Below, in pieces: positions 37,601 through 51,511 of a stretch of DNA of 64,000 nucleotides (within the stretch, counting starts at the first letter, position 1; each line of letters opens with the position of its first letter). The translations under genes were made by a program, and so were the position numbers. Under the pieces are notes generated by a model that was not told the origin of the DNA, made no database searches, and saw nothing but the letters and a program-made list of their open reading frames with translations. The stretch lies in NCBI GenBank assembly GCA_003255065.1, contig QAOA01008473.1, forward strand, positions 1,239,114-1,303,113, given 5' to 3'. Source of the stretch: Cercis canadensis. Taxonomy: Eukaryota; Streptophyta; Magnoliopsida; Fabales; Fabaceae.

Positions 37601-38491
37601 TGCAAAGGATTCAAGGTAATTAGAATTTTGGATTTGTCACTTGTCAGCTATCACCTGAATCAGATTGCCTGTAATCATTTGAACTAAGACGACATTAATC
37701 TAAGATTGGTTTTTTGGGCAACAAAGATCTGTATAATCTAATTATGTATTATTTGGTGTGGATTTCTCAGAGCTTGCAGAAGGGACTTGTTTGAAGAATT
37801 ATGAGTATCTTGGAAGTGGGGAGGTTTATGATAAAAAGAATAAAAAGTGGACGCTTGAGCTACCTTCTGATTCTCACTTGCTTTTATATTTATTCTGTGC
37901 TTTCCTAGAGCATCCAAAGTGGATGCTACATGTGGATGCTACGTCTTATGCTGGAGCTCAATCTAGCAAGAATCCCTTATTCTTGGGAGTCCTCCCTCCG
38001 AAAGAGAGGTTTCCTGAGAAATACATTGCTGTAGTATCTGCTGTCCCTTCTGTGCTGCACCCAGGAGCATGTATACTAGTAGTTGGAAGGCAGAGTCCCC
38101 CAATTTTTGCCTTGTACTGGGATAAGAAACTTCAGTTTTCTCTTCAGGTTAGCAGTGGCTAAATTATTTATACTGAAGTAATGGAATATTTCAAATACTA
38201 TTTAACCTTTGGCACTGTTCTTCTCCATATATATTCTCTTCGGTTTATGAGCATGCTATTTTCATATGGAATATGTGTTGCCATTTGCCAATAATGCACA
38301 TATGGTTATCTAACATTATTGAGATTTATTGTCAGGGAAGAACCGCACTATGGGATTCCATCTTGCTTTTGTGCCACAAGATTAAGGTTGGGTATGGAGG
38401 TATTGTTCGGGGCATGCATCTTGGTTCTTCAGCCTTCAACATTCTGCCAGTTTTGGAAACAGAAGCTCAAGATCCACTCCTTTCTTACTGA
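34613..38491 (+). CDS. TMEM209-like (cytochrome b561-related N-terminal domain) membrane protein
   Basis: Seven exons: 34613-34791, 35423-35478, 35572-36482, 37118-37316, 37433-37615, 37771-38147, 38336-38491. They sum to 2061 nt, an exact 686-residue frame. Two N-terminal membrane segments are visible (SYTFLYVVFFFFASALAFL and LQTLVGLIFTGAIFSLLKVI). A long Ser/Pro-rich disordered region follows, then a conserved C-terminal domain with EAFEHLGIYPQIEQWRD, ITEHQRLQALVKGEW, WMLHVDATSYAGAQ, RFPEKYIAVVSAVP and GMHLGSSAFNILPVLE. This is the architecture of animal TMEM209, a nuclear-envelope protein linked to nucleoporins, and of its single plant homologue; the plant function is not established. Introns 3 and 4 region: Ns at 36628 (in a G run) and 37002 (in a T run) lie within intron 3 and do not touch the coding sequence. 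Confidence 0.92.
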
Positions 38492-40274
38492 CGCCTGACT
38501 TAAGATTATGTTTTATTTGTTTGATTATATATAGCTGTAATCATAAATCTAGTTGCACCTTTTTTCTTTTTATTTTGAATTGAACACTATCCTATTAATC
38601 TAATTGCATTTTTTCAAAATGGCTAAGGAGATGGGGTGAATTCTGTTCTAGTTGAGGCTAATTCTGCCTGTGCAGTGCAGCTTATCGTAGGTAATTGTCC
38701 CTCTTCCCATCACTGCTTTGCTTTGCTCTGGTGAGGAAATTGGAGCCTTGCTTCGTTTCCAATGGGAAGTGCGTATAACCTGGCAAATGACCACCCTTCC
38801 CAGACCGTCCCCATTTTTTTGTTTTGGCCTTCGCTTTGGACAGATGAGATGGGAGTAGCTGTTCCTCGTACCTGTTCTTAATTTCACGGCCCCATTAAAA
38901 GATAAAAAATGCCGGAGACTTAAAATGCATAGAACATAATGTCGCAAACAATTACCGTCTCGTTCGACCAGTGATTTATGTGAACAAAAAAACAAACATA
39001 GAAATTGAAGGAAAAGTTAGTATCAGCCAATGAACACATGGGGTAATATGCGAACCAGGGTTGTTCTTATCTAATTTATCTTTGGGTAAAATATAATTAT
39101 GAAATAGAACAAGGGTTATTATCATATCAAAATGTAAAATAAGAGAGGTCTACATAATTTTTGGAACAATAAGACATATCTATTTTAATATCCCCTAAAC
39201 AAAAAGACAATTTTCATTTACTGATTCCCCCAAGCTAAGGCAGAATTTACCCTTGACTGCAAGTCAGCAACATCTACAGCTCCTAGATTGTCACCGCCAG
39301 CACACAGCGAGACATTCCCATTACATGAATGCCAGACACCTCAATTACTTTGACTACTTATTCAACTATAACTACATTTTTTTTACTTCTACCGATTTGA
39401 ACTGTTTAGTCCGCCTTCCATCTCCTGGTATTGATTCAGTCGAACAAAAAGAATGTATGAATAGCGGCAGATATTACTGTCAAATAACCGTTGCCCTTGC
39501 TCACATTTTAGCTTCCTTGGAAGTACAACTTAAAATGAACAGAAGACCACCAGGAATAATATATACAGTACGAACACATGCTGAGGGAGGAAACCAAAAG
39601 ATCCTCACCAGAAGGTACAATTCAAAATAAGGCAAATTTAGCGTCTCTATAAATTATATATTATGGACAACCATATATTACAAAACTGGGCATCTACCTG
39701 GGTGAATTAATGGACCGCAAAACTGAAAGCAAACATGATATCCTGACAAAATTACCCATTTGAATAAAAAACAATATTTTCAACTTTACTATATAATAAT
39801 TGAATCTGATGGCTTAACATTTACAGGTTATTTGCTCTCAGCAGAGACAAAAATGCAGATATCATATTGCCAAGGGGAACCCCCCACCACATTAAAAGGT
39901 TTGAACCAACAGATTTGAATTACCATCTTCTGTACAATGCACCAGCAATATACCAGCAGATCCTCATTGAAAATTGAGGGGAATAGCTTGTGCATGACCT
40001 GTCAACATTTGTCAGGGGCAACTTAAATATCAAGCATAAAAAATGTAGAATCTTTACAGCCACCATCTTGGCCAATAGGGAGATGATACCCTACAGGTGC
40101 AAGCATTTCGGTAGGGCAAATTTTGCAGATCCGTTCCACCAGAGATCCTCCAGACCACATTAACTTCCATTTCATGAGGATCAAAAAATGCCTGTCAACT
40201 TCCTTCAATTTCTAAATACAAAATGTGACGTTAAGAAGATCACCTAATGTTCATGAGACACAGGTCTGATGCCT
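38492..40274. other. Spacer between convergent TMEM209-like gene and SIZ1
   Basis: Holds both 3' ends. A 125-codon open frame at 39253-39630 has no recognisable domain and probably lies in 3' flanking DNA. Nothing else supported. Confidence 0.4.
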
Positions 40275-43200
40275 CTACTCTGAATCTGAATCAATGGAAA
40301 GAAACATGCGGGGCCTTACTGAACGTTTTTGGCGGGGAAATGAGAAAGGGCTATCAGATCTTTGCCTACTTGCCTTGTCAGATCTAGCATCATTCATACC
40401 AAGAAGCAAAGAAGCTGCGTAAGGAGGAATAATCAGTCCAGAAAATAAAGCGGAAAAAACACCACATTGCAATAAGGCTTGGCTGACTTATCACTTCTTA
40501 TGTAGTTAAAATGCTCATTCAAGCATAAAACAATTCAGCATGTAAATTTAAACCAAAAATGGAGATTGGGAGCAGAAAAGGGAATGTAAAGACAAGGAAG
40601 GATACAGACAGTACTAGCACACGCATACACATTGTATCTCAAACCAAAACTTAAAATATTGTGAAGTGTAAATTATACAGAAAAGGTCCCCCCCCCCCCC
40701 ACAACAACACACACAAACACACAAAAGGGCCCGGAAATAATGTAATCCAGTGCAATGCAATGAACAGAATAGTTTCAACATGCTTTGTTGACAAAAGTAA
40801 CCTTCAAACAAAAAGATTGTGATTTAGGGTCAGAATGTAACAAACCAGTGTCAGCCAAAGTATCCGTGGCATTGTCTCTAGATGAAATTTGCTGTCTAGA
40901 ATTCAACCCATTTGCAGTTGTAGGCTCACCATTACTGCCACTAGCAGCACCTCCAAGTCTAAGAGAAATCCAATCCTCATTGCAGACACCATTGGACACA
41001 TCCACCTGATCTCTTAGTTCATGCTGCATTAATGATTCTGCGGGTCTTGTAGGGAGAAAAATCTGAAGTGAGGGATCATCTCCAGCAAATGCCAATGGAT
41101 TGTCAACTAAGCCACCATTCAAATCAGCATCAGATCGACTTGCAGAGGAGTCCGGAATGAGAGTATTAGATCCCAAGGCAGCATCTGGAGCCAATGCATA
41201 ACCATTCATCGATGTGGAGCAATTGATAGGACCATGCTGCAAATGGACCAATGCATCAGATACATCTGCATCAGAAGTGAATAATTGGAATCCTGGACCT
41301 CCCTGAGTTCCAGAAGGCAACGACCACAGGGGCATCCCATATTCATCATCATTGGCATTAAAAAGTCCAAATGAATTTCCACCAAGGGTGGGATCATCTA
41401 CATATGAATCAGTGATTCCAGGTGGGGGCACAGAATAAGCAACTCCCCCAGTATCCGTTCCATTATTCTTGTAGGAAGTTCCAGAAATCAATATGTCGTT
41501 TTCCTCTTCAGAATCACTAAGAACAATAACTTCAGCATCCCCCATTGGAGCAGAAGTGTTATGGTCAGTAAATCCATATGCCGAGTTAACATTGAGAGAA
41601 ATAGAATCCATTTCCATCCCATTGTTAGGAGAGAAATCAATATGCCCACCCCCACCCTGATTTACGCTAGGATCATCACCATCCCGGCCACTTCCAGTGG
41701 CACTGCTGCTCATCGGAATTACCACATGTTGAGGATTTCCAACATTTTCTTTCAATATATTATTATCTGAAGAAGTGTTTGTGTCCTCAGGTTTGCTGAC
41801 TTCCCAAACTCCATTGCGATTCTTCCTGATGCCAAGTTTTAAACCAGTAGGACTGTCTGAAACACCTTCCTGTTTGATCTGCTTCAATGTTTCCACTCTT
41901 TTAACTTCTCCATCAGTAGAAACACATAGGGTGCCATCAGGAAAGTGCCATTGTGAAAGAGTCCCAAGATCCCGACGTTCACTTTCACTCTTAGCCTTGA
42001 CACGCCAAGAACCATCAGGCTTCACCTCGATCTCTGTAACATCTTCACCACAAATTCTCATCTGTACCACAATCAATTTAAACCATAATTACTGGTTCAT
42101 CAAATGTAAATTTTTCAAGAGATGAAAATGAAGATTAAAGAAAAGGGACTACCAGATATGTGACACGATTAAAATAAGGGTCAATAATGATATTCTCTAA
42201 CGCATAGTTTTTGAGACATATGGGACATTGCCACTGCAGCCACAATTCAATGCTTCATCAGACATAATGATCACCTTCGAGAGGATCTGATAAATTGTGA
42301 AACATTTGTTAGAAACTTACTTTCCTTGAACGTTGATTCATTTCCACAAAAACTTCAAGGTCAAAACACCCCATGTGAACACAAGGTTTGAATCTTCCAG
42401 CAATCTTCATTCTGGAACCACTCATCTATAGATTTCATGAAAGTGTAACAAAGAGAACAAAAATTTCATTAACATTAGTAAAAATTTACTTTACACAGAA
42501 GGTGCTACTAAAAATGATCCACTATACGAAAGCCTTACCGGACAACGTAGGTTGATGGTAAAAGTATCTGAAACAACTTCCAAATCACTGTCACTATCGG
42601 CATTATCTGTTGCATTTCCACCTCCAACACAACGAAGGACGCGTGCTAGAGCATCTTCAAAACGCTCACCGTCAGACTCCTTTGGAATCATGTTTAGGAT
42701 CTAGGTAACAGATACTCAGTAATTTAACAACAGATCTCAGGCATTGACAAATCGGAAACAGTCACATGTTGAAATTTTCATGCTAAATGAGACAACTTTA
42801 AAAAGCCAGCAGATTTGCACAACATTGGAACAAATTGAGACTTTCTACAAACAAGTATAATAAAAAGAACATTGGAGAACTGAATTTGTGAAATTACTGT
42901 ACCAGCTTATGAGCTTAATACAATGAACCCTGCCAACTTCATTATATATTTGGAAGAGTAAGATATAACATGGAAATATTCAAAGCATTAACTATCTAGC
43001 ATGAACCCTAAAAACATATGGAACATGATTTTCATTAAGGCAAAACTGGAGAATACTGTTGTCAGTCACAGCAAGACAAATCCATTGATTAATTAAATGT
43101 GCTAAATCATGAGATGAAGAGCTCCACATCATCAAATGATAGCAGTAATTTGAAAAAATTAATACAACCCTGCCCCTCAATATTTTCCTCAATAATGTAT

Positions 43201-46200
43201 TACTTAAGATTGGCAAAGAATGATAATCTGGAAAAAAAAAATCAGATTTCATCAAATTTCAATTCCCTATCAGAATCAACCAAAAAGAACCAACCTTGGG
43301 ACTTTTGCAGTCACATGATACTGGGAAAATCTCAACATCGACTTGATTATTCCATATAAAACAACAAAGCATGATTAAAGGAACCAATAGACAACGGTCA
43401 TTTAAATTTGGACACTTCAAAATTGAGCAAATTTATAATGCAAGCTACCTGTTGCATGCTGCGCCTTTTGACAATGCGCACTCCCAAACAGAAAATGCGA
43501 GCGTCACATCCTGTTAAGGAAATCTTATTAATTCCGTCTTTTGTATACTGCGTGATCTGAGAAGGGAAAAATAACATAACAAATTAAATAGAATTAGACC
43601 AAAAGCACCACCCAGTAGGATCAAAATATCTAAATTTAAATGAAAAGCACATTAAATAAGCCACAGCATAAGAACAAGTACAGCCATAGATGACAACAAA
43701 CTCACAATTGGACCATCATCACGACCATTAGCCCCAAGCAATTGCGAACCAGGCCTGTTAATTGCACGAACAGGCATACCTATATGGCCACAGTCAAATC
43801 AAAGAGCACAGAAATTTAAACATAACCACATAAAAGGTCATATATTGCATAAATACATCTCTGAGTTTCACTTGAAAATTATGTTTTTCTAAATTTCTTA
43901 TATTACATGAAACCTAAAACTGGACTTGCATCATGAAACAACTCTCAAAACAAATAAAAAAGGCAGGCGGAAACAGTATGACTTGTATTAACATACCATT
44001 GACCTGTAGATCTGTATATTGCGGCCACTGCATCCTGAATGGAACCTTATCGTTCAGAAGCATACACCACGCCTACATATGATGTCATTTCGCATAAATC
44101 AACAAACTAATGGGATAGAAGGTTATAAGTTCATCTCCTAGAACTGCAGAACCAAACCAACCTGAACATCATACTCTTGTTTTGACAATAAGTCCTTGTC
44201 TGCTCTAGTAAGTTGAAATGTTTTCTCCACACTCTGCACTGGATTGGTTCTGAATGATTCATACAGGAAAATAGTGATGTCATTCAAGCAGAAAACCACA
44301 CTGAATTTTCGGTTTTAGCCATTAAAGAGATATAAGATCATAACAGTAAATGCATGTAGTCATCAGAATGTGTCTTCAAATGGGAAAAAATAGTTTGTGG
44401 TGTGAGGTCCACTTGCTAAGGAAACCTTAACGTAAGAAAAAAGGAGAACTTGGAAAGGAAAAAAAGGGGGAAACTATCTCTCAATAGATTACTCGTAAGA
44501 GTAAAAATCTACCTCAGAAAAAAGAAAAAAAGATTAACACCAAAACAACTTTAAATCAAAAAAATAAACTAAACAGTAAATAGCACAATCATGTCACAAG
44601 CAAGTAGCACCCAAAAAAAATCCTTTGTAAAGCATCTAGAGAAAGCAACCAACAGCTCAAATACCATGACAGGAACCTGTCAAACTTTCTGGTCTGTACC
44701 CATGATGGTCATTCGACAGTTACCAACCAACCCCCTCTCCCCCACCCCCCCCCCNAAAAAAAAAAAAAAAAAAGAAAGTGGATTCTCCTCATTTCTTGAC
44801 TTAACTATCCAAAATGAAGTACAGCTTATATGAAATTAGGAAACTCAAGATATTCCAAAATTTCACATAACAATAATATTATTAATAAAATAATTAAATG
44901 AGACATTCATTTTGATAAAAAACAATTAACCCAATTACACACACTATGTCTGACTTCATGATATACACAAAAACTATGTACTCACCCGTCAGTTGGAATA
45001 CTGGTTGTGGTCAACTTCACAGGATATAAAGGGTGGCACACTGAAAGCCAAAAACTGTAGCCACATAATGGGTTAGCCCATATAAGTCAATTAAAATACC
45101 AAATATAATGACGGAAAATTAAAATTACAAAAAATCAGAAAGCTCTTTCACGAAGCACCATACATGCTAATACCAACATAGCATAGACCTTACACATCCA
45201 GGAACAAAATACTGGCATTGTACCACATAGGGACCACCCCTTTTTAGCAAGTTTATGCATTCATATATCCCACATCAATGATGAACTATTTCCAGACATT
45301 CTGCAAGAATTATTGACAGTTAGCTACCTCTGCCTATCTCTATTCCATTAAATGATCATCTAGCAGTTCTGTCTATTTGCTCAAAGCAAATTAATTTGGC
45401 CCCCTTGCCTATTGATGAGCTACGTGGGAATCATCATACAGGTAATAAAATTACAACAGTGCAACAAGATACAACCTCAGAACTACTAAGCCAAGTTGAC
45501 ATCATTGACAAAGAATGTTGTAGCTGACAAAAGGGAAAAAACACGAAATCATGCCTACCAACACAAGCCATTAAAGACAGACAAATACACAAAAGTCACA
45601 AGCCCCTTGAAATAAGCATAAAAAAGATTGAGCACAAAAATAAGTCGACAAAATTTCCAAACAGTACATTTACTGGAACCATACATACAGATAAACATAA
45701 GAGAACATGACATACGGGTCAGCTCGGCTGAGTCGACAGATTTCACAATAAAATAATTCAGGAACTGGCGGGATGCCTTCCATAGGCTTGTCGGGAATTA
45801 TGACACAACCAATGTGTTGCCACACATGGCATCTTGGATCCTCACACTGCAATTAGATGAAAAGAAGAATGGCATAAATCATCAAACATTGCCAATTTAT
45901 TGAGTGCTTTAATGAAAAGTATCAGCAGATCATCAATCCAACTCATATGTGCATGTGCAAATGCTAAAGAAAAGAAAGAACAAACAGATCGAATGTTACA
46001 CCTTGATCAAGTGCTCCGTTTCCAATAAACTTCCACAGAGACAGCGAATCTTCGTGTCTGACTGAAAGGAATCTTCAATTTCACCTTTAATTTTTACATT
46101 ACTGCTATCTGAGACTCCCTGTCCCTTTGAAGCTAGATCAGTAGCCCCAGATATCTGCATTTTTCTGGACAAACAGAAAATAGAAAATGTCAGGAAGGAA

Positions 46201-48672
46201 AAAGTAACAAACCCAAGACATTTATGATATCTGGATCAGCATAATGAAAGCTAAAAGATACCCAAAAGTAAAGTACCAGATCATCAAAGTAAACTGATTT
46301 AAGGATTTTAGGTCATTACATGTTTCTGAAACATACCAAAACTTGGGAGAAGAAAATATAATCAACAGTATTGTCTGTAACACTGACCTATATGTGTCAT
46401 CCACAAGTTTTGCCACCTGTTCTTTTGCAACAGCATTCCTCTTTGCCCACATTTTGGAAACTGGGGAGATGACAACAAGTTTGCTTAGTATCCATGGAGG
46501 GGGAGCCAAGAAAAACAAATTCACATTTAAAATTTATGAAAATAGATATTAGATGCAGTAATTCAAATAATTGAAAATTCTAAAAGAAGAATAATTCAGA
46601 CATGTCCATGGTTCAAAAAAATATGTGCACATAAAAGTTGCCAACTCCCCCAAAACAGGACAAGATTATGCCACACCAAGAAAACTATAGCTTTATATTA
46701 ACAGAGAAGGCAGGGCCCCAAAAAAGAAAATTTGGGGCACAAACCCAAACCCAGGTCCAAAAGACTCGGCTTGAAAAAAAATAACTCAAATCCATCCTAC
46801 CTAAAGGAAGGTTTACTATTGGTGCAAATCAATAACTTAACATTTTTCACCAGCCAAAAAGTATGTGTATGCATGAGCAGGTGCATGTGCGCCAAACATC
46901 TGAATGGTATAAAATACCAAGAATTTCTAATGATCATTTGAAATGCCTCTTCATTTTCAAGATTTCCATAGAAGATTATATTCTTTTTTTATCCATAAAT
47001 CAAAACTTGTCTAAAAAATTACAAAAACACATACTGTAATTGCCAATCATGCAATGAGAAATTAGAAGGGAAAATATGATATTTGTAACATCCATACATT
47101 CAAGCAATTAGTTGATAACTCCATCCTATTCTATTGACCTTCCCGTATAAACTTCCAATATATTGGATTTCCCCCAACCCAAACAGCAATATCATGAAAT
47201 AAAACAAGATACAAGATAGTATACAATGAAAGATTTAGTCTTGCAGCACGCAAAGATCTATTACCTTGGTCATCTGAGAGAATCGCTAATATCCGATCAA
47301 CAAGATCCTACAGTGGATAAAGCTTAGACAGGTGAAATGCTTTCCTTTATTACAACACCCTAAATATCTAAGGAATATAGCACATGAAGTTAAAAATAAA
47401 AAGAAAATAAAGAATGCATGGAGTCCACTTGGCTAGCTGGACTAGAATTAAAACCCATATGCATGGACATGCCATAAACTGACTTAATCCGTCCATTTTA
47501 ACAGTTCCAAATTTCTTGATTGCTTAGAAAAGTATAAGCCATAAAGCTTATAGTATAGTTATTTGTAAATTGTAGCCAAGCAATGCATGTCAGTCTCAGT
47601 TCCACCATAACAATTACTGCCAAGAAGGGAAAAGGATGGGGGAATGAGTAGCAAATCAATGAAGAAAAGATGGTAATCATAACAAAAACATTATCAGGCA
47701 ATAGACTTTGTTTGATAGGTGTCAATAAAATCATTCAGGTTTCTCAAATATAGCCTTACAGTGGCAGAACGAGCAATATTTTTCACATCTCACCTGCTTC
47801 TTCCCCTGCTTCGAAAGTCCTAGTTGGGTGAGCACATCTTTGAGCTCTTTTATGCGAAAATATGTCAATTTTTCCTTTGGGGGGAAAAAAAAAGTCATCA
47901 TATAAGTAAATAAGAACAACATACCTCAACATTGTATATTTTATTGCAAAAAGAAAGAACATAGGAAAACTATGCAGGAGAGTTCACAACATTAAATAAT
48001 TATAAGAGGATGAAGAAGGCAGGGCTTGGACTGAGCCTAATTTAAAATCATAATGAAATTAGTTCCTTAATGAGATTCAAGTGATCTGGTTAATAAACTA
48101 CTCATATTGCATTCCAAACTAATTTTCACCATAATGAACTAGAAAAATATATCATCATGTACTCCACGAACTCAAAGTATCAATACCAACATAATCACAA
48201 AAGCAAATGTTCAAATAAGGGAATGATCAAACGACTGAAAAATACACCTGTTGTATTTTACCTATCCTTGTCCATCCAAATTATAAAATATGAAATTTCC
48301 TTGCTCTTCCTTTCAGCTTCTTGCTTCTATAAACCTTATATCACCAATTACCATGAGAATGAAATGTGCCTCCTTCATTAGTATTTTTACAACTGATCAC
48401 TAAGTAAAACATACTTTACAACCAACGAGTAGCAAAAGAAGCCATTTGGTTATGTAATACTCCACCAAAACTGCTAAATAAACTAACTTTCCGAACTAGA
48501 AAGGGGACTAGCATTGAAAATGAGGTTGAAAAGGTGCTACTCTGACTAGAAAATTGATGCAGACAATATAAACCGCGATAAAATTTCACAAGCCAACAAT
48601 TTTTGCAGTGAAAACATAAAACTAAATGACAGATGAAGTCAGGTATACCTTGCAACTATTTACCAAATCCAT
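40275..48672 (-). CDS. SIZ1: SUMO E3 ligase SIZ1
   Basis: A nuclear PIAS/SIZ-type ligase that transfers SUMO from SCE1 to substrates and acts in phosphate, cold, salicylate and flowering responses. On the minus strand it starts MDLVNSCK (48672-48649). The SAP domain follows ([18 protein letters not shown] and [12 protein letters not shown], about 47880-47280), then a plant-specific PHD finger ([34 protein letters not shown]; 46100-45715). The PINIT region comes next, with [19 protein letters not shown] and [17 protein letters not shown]. The SP-RING is [19 protein letters not shown] followed by [19 protein letters not shown] (42410-42150), with its zinc Cys/His residues present. The long exon 42061-40802 contains the SUMO-interacting-type motif [12 protein letters not shown]. 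The last exon ends [21 protein letters not shown] with stop at 40277-40275. The C-terminus matches SIZ1 rather than other PIAS genes. No break seen. An N at 44755 lies in an intron C run. Confidence 0.95.
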
Positions 48673-49070
48673 CTCCTCGTACCGAATTATTTAGTACAGA
48701 ATAATTAGCAAGAACAACGGATAATCGGCGAGCGAAGCCACGGTAGCTAGCGCATGCTGCCCCGAGCAGTAATCGATCTAATCAAATAAATAAAGCAAAA
48801 CATGAGCAATCAATGGAATTAGAAAGCGGAAAACGAACTGAGACCCATAATTTGGTCGTGAGAATCCAGAGGTGGGGGGAATTTGAGCTCAAACTGCAAC
48901 AGAAAAACCATAGAAACAAATCGAAATGTTGGTGCAGCAAACAAAATGAAAATAGACGGTGAAGATTAGGGTTTTGGGAGCTTACGCCGACTTTCCGCTC
49001 GTCTCTGTTCTTCGTTTGTTTGCGTTTCTTTTTGACCGAGACCCAACCAGAACCAATCTCCACTTACAAA
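48673..49070 (-). promoter_or_regulatory. SIZ1 5' leader and promoter side
   Basis: Sequence around 48880-49070 is less AT-rich and Phe/Leu-biased on the minus strand, with splice-like borders, consistent with a spliced 5' untranslated exon. No coding assignment. Confidence 0.3.
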
Positions 49071-50219
49071 GTTCGGACCTATCGCCGATTATCCAATCCG
49101 GTTTTTTGCGGGAAACAGGTCCGGGTTGGGTTACGGTGCGTTCACGTGTAAGTTGCATGGAAGGTACATCTTTTGTCTTTTCTTCTCTTTTTTTTTTTAA
49201 AAAAAAATAAGTTAGTTTTGGTGGGCATTTCGCCTTAATACAGTGTTTTTTTTTATTGGACTTAATATATTGTTAGTGCATGGATTAACTGTGAAAAATA
49301 AATTTAGTACATAACCAACTCTAAGTATAATTGATTGTGAAAGTTTAGTCTTGTATTTAGATATATTATTTCAAAAGTAATTTATAATAATAAATTATTG
49401 TTTACTTTGTATTAAAAATTACTTTTAATTGTGAAATTATAAAAAAATAACATAGAGTTGAAGGTGAATTGGTAAAAACACACATAACAGTCAGTAAAAA
49501 CTTTTCGGGTAAAATCAGAAACTCTGATTTTTGTTTCTATGAAAAACTTTTAATATGTATTGAGAAATATGAAATTATTGTTGTGTTTTACATATGGCCA
49601 AAAATATTGTTGTGTTTTATAGCCAACCTTTCTTACTAATGAACCAAATAGATATATCGATATGAATTTGGTTTCAATTTTTTCTACATGGCTGTTTTTT
49701 TATTTGATTAGAAAGTTTTGGGCGTTATCTAACTGTATTTAAGATTTTATGCACCATTTCTATGCAAATAAAAAGAAAATTCCTTTCACATTATCTTAAG
49801 TACTTATTTAATTGGAAAACTTTTACACTACTTCATGCAATTGAGTTTGAGAGGATTAGTTCTATTTGAATTTTTCCTGCTATATTATACTTTGCATTAA
49901 AACTGTTAAACTGCCGATCTATATTGGTTAAAGTGGTAAGGGACTATATACTATTTTTTTTTTATGCAATAGAGTATAATATTCTTATTGTCTTAAGCTC
50001 AAATCTGTCGTAATATCGTGAAAATAAATTATCATTTTGTTTTCTAAAAAAAAAAAAATGCATTTGCCAAGCCTAAACGACCTAATTATTATGCTGCAGT
50101 ACTGTAGGCCAAGGGCCCAAAAATAATGATGTTGGTCTAATAAGGGGGAAAAAAAAAAGGCCTTACCCAAGCATATACAGGTTTGGGCTGGGGCGGATAG
50201 ACAATCATCACTTTTAGGA
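49071..50219. other. AT-rich spacer
   Basis: No gene, RNA or repeat family recognised apart from homopolymer runs. Confidence 0.45.
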
Positions 50220-51115
50220 TAGCACTGAAACGCGTAGGAAGGATGCGTACTCGTTTCGGAGACTTCTCCGAAATGCGAAATGCATACCAACAAAAGAAAC
50301 GCATTTTTTTTTTTTTTCTGAAAATATTTCAAAACGTCTACGACAAATTTTCGGTCTAGTCCAAAGCATTTGGACCAGACAAGCCTTCAAAACAGGGCTC
50401 CAAATCCATTGCACCAAGAATCTCCTTCCCCTTCACCCATTCATATTGAAGGTCCTTCCTTGCTTATCCTTCATCACATGCCCAATGTACCCACCACCAC
50501 CTCCTGTTCCGTACAACCCTTCACACAAATCCCCAATCTCCGTCGGCACCGTCGGATCCTCCCCTGCATATCAAGCATTCACCAACGGGTTCGAAGATAG
50601 CTCCGCCATTTCGTGAGCAATTACACTGATCATCCCGTCCACACCCACATCGTTGTTCGGCGGCAACAATGATTCGGGTCCACCACCCGCCATGTACCCA
50701 GGTACAGCAAATGGGTACGCGCACACTTCAGGGCACTGCTTCCCTGAATTGCCAACCCAGGCATAAGGTAGAGTGTAGCCCACCATGGATGGGAATGCGA
50801 AGTACTGGAACCACAAACGGCCCGGCAAAAATAATGAGAATTAGATTTGGGTTTATCATTTTTTTGTAATTTTTTATAATGCATTTAATCTAATTAAAAA
50901 AATATAATATACTAATAATATTTAATTAAATATAATAAATTTTATTATTTAAATTTTAATTAAAAATTAATATTTTTAATATTTATAAAATTTTAAAAGT
51001 TTTTATTTTATATATATATAAAGTACCGTATTTATATTTTTATTTTTAAAAAAGTATCGTACTAACATTTTGTATCCGGTACCGGTATGAAACCTGTACT
51101 CTCGCATCCGTGCTA
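50220..51115. mobile_element. Non-autonomous TIR element, copy 2, with a captured EXORDIUM-like fragment
   Basis: The ends pair with copy 1 at 33671-34358. The left end contains TAGCACTGAAACGCG and GGATGCGTACTCGTTTCGG; the right end contains GAAACCTGTACTCTCGCATC then CGTGCTA, so the tips are inverted (TAGCAC..GGATGCG). Between 50340 and 50830 is host-derived coding sequence that copy 1 does not have. No transposase. The AT-rich right half (50840-51100) is shared between copies. Confidence 0.65.
50343..50828 (-). pseudogene. EXORDIUM-like (EXL) gene fragment
   Basis: On the minus strand this reads [61 protein letters not shown], stop, [33 protein letters not shown], stop, then FLVQWIWSPVLKAC. 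It is the C-terminal part of an EXO/EXL phosphate-induced cell-wall protein. The two in-frame TGA codons stand where the family has Trp and, probably, Arg. There is no start codon or signal peptide. It is a captured dead fragment inside the TIR element. Confidence 0.88.
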
Positions 51116-51511
51116 CACAGTTTTAATTTTAAGTGAATAATAAGAGGNAAAAAAAAAAAAAAAAAAAAAAAACCACATGTCATCGGCAATTGTCAAGTAT
51201 AATTTTAAATTTTAAAATTTTGATTATTGCTTGAATCAAAATCACCAAGCGGTGCGTTTAGATAAGAAAAAACACAAGGAAGAAAAAGGACGAAGCTCAA
51301 CGAGTTGCAGAGGACGTAGCTCTCTCTCTCGATCTTTTTTTCCTTTGGGCAAGAAACAAAGAGGACGAAGCGTCCACTGGCTTCTGTAACTCACCGTCAA
51401 CTGACCCATTGCGTGCAGCTGAGCCAGGCTCGGTCCCGAACGGATCCGAGTATTCGTTCTTGAACTCATACTCTTCTCTGCGCTTTTAAGGACACAAACC
51501 ACCCCAGCATT
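51116..51511 (+). promoter_or_regulatory. PBG1 promoter and 5' UTR
   Basis: The sequence from about 51235 to the start codon is less AT-rich, with a CTCTCTCTCTC tract near 51321, typical of a plant core promoter/leader. An N at 51148 precedes a long A run. Confidence 0.4.

Noticed and set aside
39253..39630. 125-codon plus-strand ORF between the TMEM209-like gene and SIZ1
   Set aside because: No domain or family pattern, no splice context, and it lies where the 3' UTRs of two convergent genes are expected. Its length is not remarkable in AT-rich spacer.
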